Shown here: positions 5,995 through 11,760 of the stretch, piece by piece
Layout: every line of letters starts with the position of its first letter
How positions within the stretch are numbered: position 1 is the first letter of the stretch
Origin: Bacteroidota bacterium
Lineage (GTDB): Bacteria > Bacteroidota > Bacteroidia > Bacteroidales > VadinHA17
Direction of reading: 5' to 3'
DNA length: 11,760 nucleotides
NCBI GenBank assembly: GCA_030593185.1
Contig: JAUVHQ010000041.1
Span: 1-11,760, forward strand
Position numbers and translations under genes: made by a program
The notes under the pieces: generated by a model
Databases searched by the model: none
What the model saw: the letters and a program-made list of their open reading frames with translations, nothing else
Told to the model about the DNA's origin: nothing

Positions 5995-8793
5995 ATGACT
6001 GGTAATGAAAAAAAAGAAAATCCAAAAAAACTATTCCTGCTTGATGCTTATGCGTTGATATTCAGAGCATATTATGCATTTATCCATAATCCTGTAAAAA
6101 CTTCCAAAGGATTAAATACTTCTGCAATTTATGGATTTATTAACACTTTAAATGATATAATTAAAAACCAGAACCCTTCACATATTGCTGTGGTTTTTGA
6201 TCCTCCTTCTCCTACATTCAGGCATAAAATGTATAAAGAATACAAAGCTAATAGGGAAGCGATGCCTGAAGATATTAGAAAATCTGTTCCGTATATAAAA
6301 AAAATAATTTCGGCTTACAATATACCTATTCTGGAAGTGGAAGGATATGAAGCAGATGATACTATCGGAACTATTGCAAAAAAAGCAGAAAGTATAGGTT
6401 TTAAGGTTTATATGATGACTTCAGATAAGGATTTTGCACAGCTTGTTTCCGATAATATATTCATTTATAAACCGGGAAGAGGCGGAGCACAAGCAGTTAT
6501 TTGGAATAAGGAAAAAGTCAGGGAGGAATTTATGGTAGAGCGTCCGGAACAGGTAATCGAAGTGCTTGCTCTTTGGGGTGATGCTTCAGATAACATACCC
6601 GGTGCCCCGGGGATAGGAGAAAAAACATCAAAAAAACTTATATCAAAATATGGCGGAATAGATGAAATATTCAAAAACATTGAACACTTTAAAGGAAAAC
6701 AAAAAGAAAACCTGATTGAATACAGGGAACAGATTGAATTATCCAGGAAGTTGGTTGAAATTCCATTGGATGTTCCTGTTGATTTCGATGAAGAAGCTAT
6801 GAAATCCAAAGATCCGGAAAAAGAAAAACTGCAGGAAATATTTCAGGAATTGGAATTCAAAAGTTTCCTTTTCCGGTTGAACAAGGGGATTGAAATAACA
6901 ACGGAAAAAACAGAAATAGCAGCACAGGGATCATTGTTTTCCGGACCCGATACAGGTATAAAGGGAACAGATAATCTCAGGAAAAACATAAAATCAACCC
7001 CGCATAATTATTTTTTGGTTGATACACCCGAAAAACAAGATGTGCTTATAAGCAAACTAAATAAACAAAACCGATTTTGTTTTGATACTGAAACAACAGG
7101 ATTGGATACTGTTAAAGATGAACTGGTTGGTATTTCTTTTTGTTGTAAAAGTCATGAAGCATATTGGCTCCCTGTGGAAAGTGATAAAATGATATCTGAA
7201 AAAGCACTTAAGAAATTCAAACCGGTATTTGAAAATGAAAAGATTGAAAAAATAGGTCAGAACCTGAAATTTGATATAAAGGTTTTGCGGAAAAAGGGAA
7301 TTGTTGTGAAAGGTGATTTATTTGATACAATGATTGCTCATTATCTTATCAAACCTGAAGGAAAACACGGCCTGAACGATTTGGCAGAGGACTATCTGAA
7401 CTATACTCCTGTTAAAATTGAAGAATTGATAGGTGTAAAAGGGAAAAATCAGGCGAACATGCGATCAGTACCACAAGAAAAAATTAAAGAATATGCAGCA
7501 GAAGATGCAGATCTGACATGGCAGATGAAAAAGATTCTTGAAAAAGAGCTTAAAGAGAAACACCTTGAAACACTTGCCGGGAAAATAGAAATGCCACTGG
7601 TATATGTATTATGTGATATGGAAATAAAAGGATTTAAGGTAAATGTTGATGTATTGAAAAAATACTCGGCAATATTAAAAATTGAATTGCTGGATATCCA
7701 GAATAGTATCTATAAGCTTGCTGATACGGAATTCAATATTTCCTCTCCGAAACAACTGGGAGAAATATTGTTTAATAAAATGAAAATTGATTCTAAAGCA
7801 AAAAAGACAAAAACCGGACAATATTCTACAAGCGAGGATGTACTGCAAAGACTTGTGAACAGACATGAAATAGTGTCTAAAGTATTAGAATTCAGATCGA
7901 TTAGCAAATTAGTTTCCACTTATGTTGAAAAACTTCCGGAATTGAAAAATAGTGAAACCGGGAAAATTCATTCTTCTTTCAATCAAACAATTACAGCTAC
8001 AGGTCGTTTGAGCTCCAATAACCCGAATTTACAGAATATCCCGATAAGGGAAGAAAGAGGCAGGGAGATAAGAAAAGCTTTTATCCCTTCAGATGCACAA
8101 CACATTTTGCTCTCGGCTGATTATTCACAGATAGAGTTAAGATTAATGGCACATATGAGTGGCGACAAAAATATGATTGAAGCCTTTAACGCAGGTGAAG
8201 ATATTCATGTTTCTACAGCAGCAAAAATACATAGAATTTCACCGGGAGATGTTACAAAAGAAATGCGCGGAAGAGCAAAAACTGCTAATTTTGGTATCAT
8301 ATATGGAATTTCTGCTTTTGGACTGAGCCGGAGGATGAATTTGTCTCTGTCTGATGCTAAGGAATTTATAGAGGAGTATTTTAAAACTTATCCGGGGGTT
8401 AAAAAATATATGGACGAGAGCATAGAAAAAGCAAGGGAAAAAGGATATGTGCAAACCATTATGGGCAGAAAAAGATATCTTCCTGATATATTATCACGTA
8501 ATTCTGTTGTAAGAGGGTTTGCAGAGAGAAATGCAATAAATGCACCTATTCAGGGATCTGCAGCTGATATTATCAAAATAGCAATGATCAATATTCACAA
8601 CAGGATAGAAGAAAAACAATTGAAATCCGGAATGATATTACAGGTTCATGACGAACTGGTTTTTGATGTACCGGAAAAAGAAGTTGATGAGCTTAGTAAT
8701 ATTGTGGTTAATGAAATGCAGAATGCTGTAAAGCTGGATGTGCCTCTTACAGTTGAATGGGGTACAGGAAGAAATTGGTTTGAAGCACACTAA
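5995..8793 (+). CDS. polA: DNA polymerase I with 5' nuclease and proofreading domains
   Basis: This enzyme fills gaps in excision repair and removes RNA primers from Okazaki fragments. All 932 residues and three domains are present. The 5' nuclease (about 10-300) shows LFLLDAYALIFRAYYAF, YEADD (118-122), TSDKDFAQLV (142-151) and GDASDNIPGAPGIGEKT (195-211). The 3'-5' exonuclease (about 340-525) keeps all its acidic residues: D364 and E366 (FDTETTGLD), D427 (NLKFDIKVL) and Y500/D504 (YAAEDAD), so proofreading looks intact. The polymerase domain has TGRLSSNNPNLQNIP (669-683), motif A (D709-Y-S-Q-I-E714), motif B (R758, K762, F766, Y770-G771) and motif C (H885-D886-E887). These sit four residues beyond the E. 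coli numbering, and F766 is the residue tied to discrimination against dideoxynucleotides. The ATG lies in A-rich sequence without a Shine-Dalgarno. uvrC upstream acts in the same repair pathway, but no shared operon is implied. Confidence 0.98.
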   Translation: MTGNEKKENPKKLFLLDAYALIFRAYYAFIHNPVKTSKGLNTSAIYGFINTLNDIIKNQNPSHIAVVFDPPSPTFRHKMYKEYKANREAMPEDIRKSVPYIKKIISAYNIPILEVEGYEADDTIGTIAKKAESIGFKVYMMTSDKDFAQLVSDNIFIYKPGRGGAQAVIWNKEKVREEFMVERPEQVIEVLALWGDASDNIPGAPGIGEKTSKKLISKYGGIDEIFKNIEHFKGKQKENLIEYREQIELSRKLVEIPLDVPVDFDEEAMKSKDPEKEKLQEIFQELEFKSFLFRLNKGIEITTEKTEIAAQGSLFSGPDTGIKGTDNLRKNIKSTPHNYFLVDTPEKQDVLISKLNKQNRFCFDTETTGLDTVKDELVGISFCCKSHEAYWLPVESDKMISEKALKKFKPVFENEKIEKIGQNLKFDIKVLRKKGIVVKGDLFDTMIAHYLIKPEGKHGLNDLAEDYLNYTPVKIEELIGVKGKNQANMRSVPQEKIKEYAAEDADLTWQMKKILEKELKEKHLETLAGKIEMPLVYVLCDMEIKGFKVNVDVLKKYSAILKIELLDIQNSIYKLADTEFNISSPKQLGEILFNKMKIDSKAKKTKTGQYSTSEDVLQRLVNRHEIVSKVLEFRSISKLVSTYVEKLPELKNSETGKIHSSFNQTITATGRLSSNNPNLQNIPIREERGREIRKAFIPSDAQHILLSADYSQIELRLMAHMSGDKNMIEAFNAGEDIHVSTAAKIHRISPGDVTKEMRGRAKTANFGIIYGISAFGLSRRMNLSLSDAKEFIEEYFKTYPGVKKYMDESIEKAREKGYVQTIMGRKRYLPDILSRNSVVRGFAERNAINAPIQGSAADIIKIAMINIHNRIEEKQLKSGMILQVHDELVFDVPEKEVDELSNIVVNEMQNAVKLDVPLTVEWGTGRNWFEAH

Positions 8794-8905
8794 AGAAGAG
8801 AAAAAGGCTAAGAGATGAGGTGTTAAGATCAAAATAATAACGTTATTAATTGCTGCTTTTATCATGTAATTAAAATTAAGAAATTTGTAACTATTCAGTG
8901 TCTTT

Positions 8906-8923
8906 GCTTCGACTGCGCTCAGC
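8906..8923. repeat. REP-like microelement GCTTCGACTGCGCTCAGC
   Basis: GCTTCGACTGCGCTCAGC has outer GCT/AGC arms and an inner CTG/CAG pair. I recognise it as a short dispersed intergenic sequence found in many bacterial genomes; read on the minus strand it encodes LSAVEAK, which turns up in spurious ORF calls. It is distinct from the ATTGC/GCAAT microelement at 3418-3447. Confidence 0.5.
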
Positions 8924-9009
8924 ATAAAAAGGTTAGAATGAATAAAATTCAAAACGACTAAAATTTTTTGTCAATATCATTATACTTTGCATTTTTGATG
9001 ATTGCCAAT

Positions 9010-9101
9010 CCCGAAAATTAACAATTCACCAGCTGGCGAATTGCATAAATTTTCGAGGATCCTCGAAAAAATATGAAATCAAAGATTTCTGTTTTTTCGG
9101 G
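9010..9101. repeat. Compound inverted repeat: two tandem hairpins inside a larger stem
   Basis: CGAAAA and its complement TTTTCG alternate four times. Hairpin I pairs CGAAAATT (9012-9019) with AATTTTCG (9048-9055) and contains CAATTC (9022-9027) with GAATTG (9038-9043) around CCAGCTGG. Hairpin II pairs CGAAAAAA (9064-9071) with TTTTTTCG (9092-9099) and contains GAAATC AAA GATTTC (9075-9089). Between them, 9050-9069 is a perfect 20-bp palindrome centred on GGATCC. CCCGAAAA (9010-9017) also pairs with TTTTCGGG (9094-9101). Two tandem hairpins, or a central cruciform closed by an outer stem, are therefore mutually exclusive folds. It resembles a BIME-like palindromic element. Confidence 0.75.
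9064..9099 (-). terminator. Possible 3'-end hairpin for prc
   Basis: On the minus strand a 14-bp stem with an internal bulge starts 10 nt after the prc stop codon. It has a 3-nt loop and ends in TTTTTTCG. The U-run is inside the stem rather than after it, and the stem is AT-rich, so this is not a textbook terminator. Its position just past prc and facing polA makes a 3'-end role plausible. Confidence 0.4.
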
Positions 9102-9109
9102 ACTGAATT

Positions 9110-10783
9110 CTATTGATCAGAAGGATTGAGAATGGCAGTGTATATGTTTTTATCTTCAAGTAGTTCACATGCTTTTTCTATTTGTTTATCATAAGCTAGT
9201 GAAGACTGTATCATACCGGAACGGTAATAATAGCGGTCAACAATAAATTGTTCAAGAAGGATTTTAATCTCCTTGCTAAAGGTATTCATGTCCTGTTCAA
9301 GATTATGCGAAAGTCTTTTTGAAAGCGCTGTGAATTCGTTCTCGGAAAATTGGTAATATTTTTCTTTTTTTGCGATTTTTTCCAATGTACGTAATGCCAA
9401 TTCGGTTTTAGTTTTATAATTAAAGTTTTGTTCTTTAATAAAAGCGATGAAATCAAGATAAATATTGTCAGTAAGCTCAAAATCACCAGGAGGAAGTAGC
9501 GAGTCATGTGTTAAATAATAGCGGGTTGAAAAGTCGAAAAACAAAAAACCGGTAAAAAGTTCAATAGTAAGCTGGCTATAATTATCCTTTTTAATTTCAA
9601 TATCAGGAGAAATACCACCGCCGTCATAAACCAATCGACCATTTTTGGTTTTATATTCTGAAATCAGGGAATCCGGTATATGACCAACGCTTCCGTCCTC
9701 ATTACGATTGGAATAATCCAGCGCCTGGATACAACGCCCGCTGGGGATATAATACTTTGCCGTTGTCACCTTAAGTCTTGAATTATAGCTTAAAGGACGG
9801 GTAGTTTGAACAAGACCCTTTCCAAAGGTACGGGTACCGACAATTACTGCCCTGTCAATATCCTGAAGAGCGCCGGCAACGATTTCTGATGCTGATGCAG
9901 ACCCCTGGTCTACAAGAACAACAAGGGGTGTTTGAGTATCAACCGGAAGATTCCTTGCCCTGTATGTTTCATCGAATTGTTTTACCTTACCCCTGGTACT
10001 GACTATTTCCTGTCCTTTGTCAACAAAAAGATTTGAAACGTTAACAGCCTCGATAAGTAAACCACCCGGATTTCCTCGCAAATCAAGAATTAATGATTTT
10101 AAAGAATATGTTTTCTTAAGATCAGAAAGAGCGCTTTTAACATCTTTAAAGCAGTCCTGTGTGAAGTTTGAAAGACGGATATAACCAATATTTTCATTCA
10201 GCATACCATAATAAGGAACACTGGTGATATGGATTTTTTTGCGGATGAGAGTAACTGTAAAGAGTTCATTAATTCCATATCGTTTAATGGTTACTCTAAT
10301 TTCGGTGTCAGGCAGACCTTTTAACAGGTCACTTACTTTGTGAAGAGCCAATCCTTCAATAGATTTACTATCTATCTCCCGGATAATATCTCCGGCTTTC
10401 AGTCCTGCTAAATCTGCCGGGAAATCTTTATATATCTCAGAAATAACAGTAAAATCACCACTTTTCCTGATTAACGAACCAATACCTCCGTATTTACCTG
10501 TTGTTGCAAAATTAAAATCATCAATACTTGATTCTGGAATATAAACAGTATAAGGATCAAGTGATTGGAGCATTTCATTAATACTTATTTCAATCAGCTT
10601 TTCCGGTTCAATATCATCGACATAAAAGACATTAAGCTCACGGAAGAGGGAATAATAAATATCAAGATTTTTTAAAAGCTTAAAATCTCTGTCTTCATTA
10701 AATGAAACAAGACCGGCAGTAAACGCAATGATAATAAGTGTAATAATCCCTGCTTTCTTAAATCCAATCCGTGTTAGTTTCAT
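9110..10783 (-). CDS. S41 family C-terminal processing peptidase with PDZ domain
   Basis: CtpA/Prc-type serine proteases are anchored at the envelope and trim or degrade periplasmic proteins near their C-terminus. The 557 residues begin with a basic stretch and one hydrophobic segment (about 11-28) that acts as a membrane anchor or signal peptide. A helical segment follows, then a PDZ domain (about 95-180) with YGGIGSLI (98-105) and GLKAGDIIREID (127-138). The S41 core has LILDLRGNPGGLL (231-243). The catalytic residues are inferred by family spacing as S297 in GSASASE, K322 in FGKG and Q326, so the Ser-Lys-Gln site looks intact. Residues beyond about 400 are mostly helical and extend past the core. 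It follows yidD by 54 bp and has its own -7 box, so it may be transcribed separately from rnpA-yidD. Confidence 0.94.
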   Translation of the reverse strand: MKLTRIGFKKAGIITLIIIAFTAGLVSFNEDRDFKLLKNLDIYYSLFRELNVFYVDDIEPEKLIEISINEMLQSLDPYTVYIPESSIDDFNFATTGKYGGIGSLIRKSGDFTVISEIYKDFPADLAGLKAGDIIREIDSKSIEGLALHKVSDLLKGLPDTEIRVTIKRYGINELFTVTLIRKKIHITSVPYYGMLNENIGYIRLSNFTQDCFKDVKSALSDLKKTYSLKSLILDLRGNPGGLLIEAVNVSNLFVDKGQEIVSTRGKVKQFDETYRARNLPVDTQTPLVVLVDQGSASASEIVAGALQDIDRAVIVGTRTFGKGLVQTTRPLSYNSRLKVTTAKYYIPSGRCIQALDYSNRNEDGSVGHIPDSLISEYKTKNGRLVYDGGGISPDIEIKKDNYSQLTIELFTGFLFFDFSTRYYLTHDSLLPPGDFELTDNIYLDFIAFIKEQNFNYKTKTELALRTLEKIAKKEKYYQFSENEFTALSKRLSHNLEQDMNTFSKEIKILLEQFIVDRYYYRSGMIQSSLAYDKQIEKACELLEDKNIYTAILNPSDQ

Positions 10784-10826
10784 ATGTTTAATATTTTTAA
10801 TAATAATTGTTTATACCAAAATGGAG

Positions 10827-10834
10827 CAAAGATA
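10827..10834 (-). promoter_or_regulatory. Bacteroidota-type -7 box for the S41 protease gene
   Basis: The minus strand reads TATCTTTG followed by C, a perfect match to the Bacteroidota sigma consensus TAnnTTTG, 43 bp before the protease start codon. The best upstream candidate for the -33 element is a TTTC, one base off, about 16 bp away. The box lies in the yidD-protease gap, so the protease gene can probably be transcribed independently. The leader is AT-rich with no Shine-Dalgarno. Confidence 0.55.
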
Positions 10835-10838
10835 AAAA

Positions 10839-11084
10839 TCATTTCTTTATGAAAGAGAATTGATCAGGAACCGGGTCATAACCATGACCACCCCATGGAT
10901 TACAACTAATTATCCTTCTAATTGCAAGCCAGCTTCCTTTAAGCGGGCCATGCTTTTTAAGTGCTTCAATGCTGTATGCTGAGCAAGAAGGTGTATACCG
11001 GCATGAGGAAGGAAACAATGGTGAAATTAACCGCTGGTAGATTTTTACTGATCCAATGAGTATATTAATTATTAATGTTCTCAT
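10839..11084 (-). CDS. yidD: Membrane protein insertion efficiency factor YidD
   Basis: YidD is a small inner-membrane-associated protein that assists YidC in inserting membrane proteins. The 81 residues carry the whole signature: an amphipathic N-terminal helix, SPLFPSSCRYTPSCSAY (21-37), GPLKGSWLAIRRI (46-58) and CNPWGGHGYDPVP (61-73), with conserved C28, C34 and C61. Its ATG overlaps the rnpA stop codon as ATGA (11081-11084), implying translational coupling. The rnpA-yidD pairing is widespread in bacteria. Length and ending are normal. Confidence 0.97.
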   Translation of the reverse strand: MRTLIINILIGSVKIYQRLISPLFPSSCRYTPSCSAYSIEALKKHGPLKGSWLAIRRIISCNPWGGHGYDPVPDQFSFIKK

Positions 11085-11458
11085 AGGTTTCTAATGAAAT
11101 ATTGAAATGAGGATATAATACCTTTTTCAATTGAATGATAATCAGCAATTTGTTTTTCACGGTATACGATAATAAAAACAAGCCCAATATTTTTACTCTC
11201 CAGAAATTCATAAAGCTCATATTTGTTAAGACGGTATGCCTCAAGGGTTCTTCTTTTGATAATATTCCTGTCAACAGCACGTTTAAATAACTTTTTCGAC
11301 ACACTGACAGCTACTTGAGCGGGATACTTTTCTTCCGGATTTGTTTTTTTCCAGATAATAAGAAAGGGTTGAGAATAAAAAGACCTGCCAAGTTTAATTA
11401 ATTCGTTGAAAGCTTTTTTACTTCTGAGTTTCTCCCTTTTTTTAAAAGTAGTTTTCAT
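11081..11458 (-). CDS. rnpA: Ribonuclease P protein component
   Basis: RnpA is the protein subunit that helps the RNase P RNA bind and cleave pre-tRNA 5' leaders. The 125-residue basic protein contains the signature FKRAVDRNIIKRRTLEAY (58-75), preceded by VAVSVSKKL (49-57), with the family's usual N-terminal KKREKLRSKKAF segment. It ends in an ATGA overlap with yidD. Upstream, hemD is cut off by a strong terminator, so rnpA probably begins its own transcript in the 71-bp stretch 11459-11529, though no TAnnTTTG box is visible there. rpmH, its partner in many other phyla, is not adjacent here. Confidence 0.96.
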   Translation of the reverse strand: MKTTFKKREKLRSKKAFNELIKLGRSFYSQPFLIIWKKTNPEEKYPAQVAVSVSKKLFKRAVDRNIIKRRTLEAYRLNKYELYEFLESKNIGLVFIIVYREKQIADYHSIEKGIISSFQYFIRNL

Positions 11459-11484
11459 AAACCAAACAGTTGTTTCAGCGATTT

Positions 11485-11513
11485 TGTTTAAACAGAAATC
11501 ATTACCGGGTAAT
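11485..11513. promoter_or_regulatory. Two palindromes upstream of rnpA
   Basis: TGTTTAAACA (11485-11494) is a perfect 10-bp palindrome and ATTACC G GGTAAT (11501-11513) is a 6-1-6 inverted repeat, separated by 6 bp. They sit between the hemD terminator and the rnpA start, where the rnpA-yidD promoter must lie if the terminator is effective. They could be regulator-binding sites; no protein can be assigned. Confidence 0.35.
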
Positions 11514-11529
11514 AAAAAAAGCAGAGTAC

Positions 11530-11552
11530 AAAAAAGGGGGGAAAGCCCCCCT
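11530..11552 (-). terminator. Intrinsic terminator after hemD
   Basis: On the minus strand, GGGGGG, loop CTTT, CCCCCC is followed directly by six T: a perfect 6-bp G-C stem, extended by one A-T pair, with a U-tract. It begins about 29 bp after the hemD stop codon and points away from hemD. This is the clearest terminator in the window and separates hemD from rnpA-yidD. Confidence 0.9.
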
Positions 11553-11580
11553 GGTTTATAAATTCTCTTTTTGATTAAAA

Positions 11581-11760
11581 CTAAATTCTGTTTTTATTAT
11601 AATTTACAATATATTGTTCAAGGGCCATAGTCATAGATGGGGCTTCAGGACTTGGGACTTCAATGTCCAACCTCAATCCGGCATCCTTAGCTGCTTTTGC
11701 AGTAGTTGATCCAAAAGAAGCAATTTTTGTATTATTTTGTTTAAAATCAGGGAAGTTTTC
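11581..11760 (-). CDS. hemD: Uroporphyrinogen-III synthase, C-terminal 59 residues (5' end outside window)
   Basis: Translating the minus strand from the right edge gives an open frame ending in TAG at 11583-11581. It contains IASFGSTTAKAAKDAGL followed by RLDIEVPSPEAPSMTMALEQ. This matches the end of Bacteroidota uroporphyrinogen-III synthases, including the conserved FG(P/S)TTA segment and the (E)APS motif near the C-terminus. The enzyme cyclises hydroxymethylbilane to uroporphyrinogen III in heme synthesis. The hemD-rnpA order fits Bacteroidota. The start and most of the protein lie beyond the window, so length and integrity cannot be judged. Confidence 0.85.
   Translation of the reverse strand, partial: ENFPDFKQNNTKIASFGSTTAKAAKDAGLRLDIEVPSPEAPSMTMALEQYIVNYNKNRI

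Larger units (their letters stand above)
8794..9109. other. Gene-free convergent region between polA and prc (316 bp)
   Basis: No coding gene is supported here. After polA comes a purine-rich AAGAGAAAAAGGCTAAGAG run, the 14-bp perfect palindrome TAATAACGTTATTA (8835-8848), a REP-like microelement (8906-8923) and a compound inverted repeat (9010-9101) that ends 8 bp from the prc stop codon. Both genes point into this region, so some of these structures probably serve as 3' ends. Confidence 0.7.

Noticed and set aside
8638..8952. 104-codon minus-strand ORF over the polA end
   Set aside because: It is antisense to conserved polA motif C and continues into a REP-like repeat (LSAVEAK).

Overview
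The window looks like chromosomal core DNA of a member of the Bacteroidota, probably an AT-rich Bacteroidales/Marinilabiliales-type organism. Four things support this: the gene order hemD-rnpA-yidD; start codons preceded by A/T-rich DNA with no Shine-Dalgarno sequence; a perfect Bacteroidota -7 box (TAnnTTTG) upstream of the protease gene; and short degenerate repeats between genes. The lineage is inferred from these features and from protein wording, not from a search. I see no tRNA, rRNA, CRISPR array, transposase or phage gene.

Layout. 1-1302 (+) is the C-terminal three quarters of an adenine deaminase, cut by the window edge. 1404-3251 (+) is a complete uvrC. Convergent to it, 3522-4496 (-) is a long-chain trans-polyprenyl diphosphate synthase. 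A 538-bp gene-free divergent region (4497-5034) holds several inverted repeats. It leads into a small ArsR-family regulator (5035-5331, +) and, 34 bp later, a QueD/6-pyruvoyl-tetrahydropterin-synthase family gene (5366-5815, +), probably one transcript. After a purine-rich spacer comes a full-length DNA polymerase I (5995-8793, +) with 5' nuclease, proofreading and polymerase domains all apparently active. The 316-bp convergent gap 8794-9109 carries a short repeat and an elaborate compound inverted repeat. The minus strand then carries, in transcription order from the right edge, the end of hemD (uroporphyrinogen-III synthase), a strong intrinsic terminator, rnpA, yidD (ATGA overlap with rnpA) and an S41 C-terminal processing protease.

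The genes are mostly housekeeping: purine salvage (ade), nucleotide excision repair (uvrC) and its gap-filling polymerase (polA), quinone side-chain synthesis, queuosine/pterin chemistry (queD), heme synthesis (hemD), tRNA 5' maturation (rnpA), membrane protein insertion (yidD) and envelope proteolysis (prc). I found no convincing undescribed protein system. The less ordinary material is non-coding: the four-arm inverted repeat at 9010-9101, the repeat-bounded and locally GC-richer segment upstream of arsR, a good candidate ArsR operator, degenerate CTCATT octamer arrays in at least two separate gaps, and two different REP-like microelements in the two convergent gaps.
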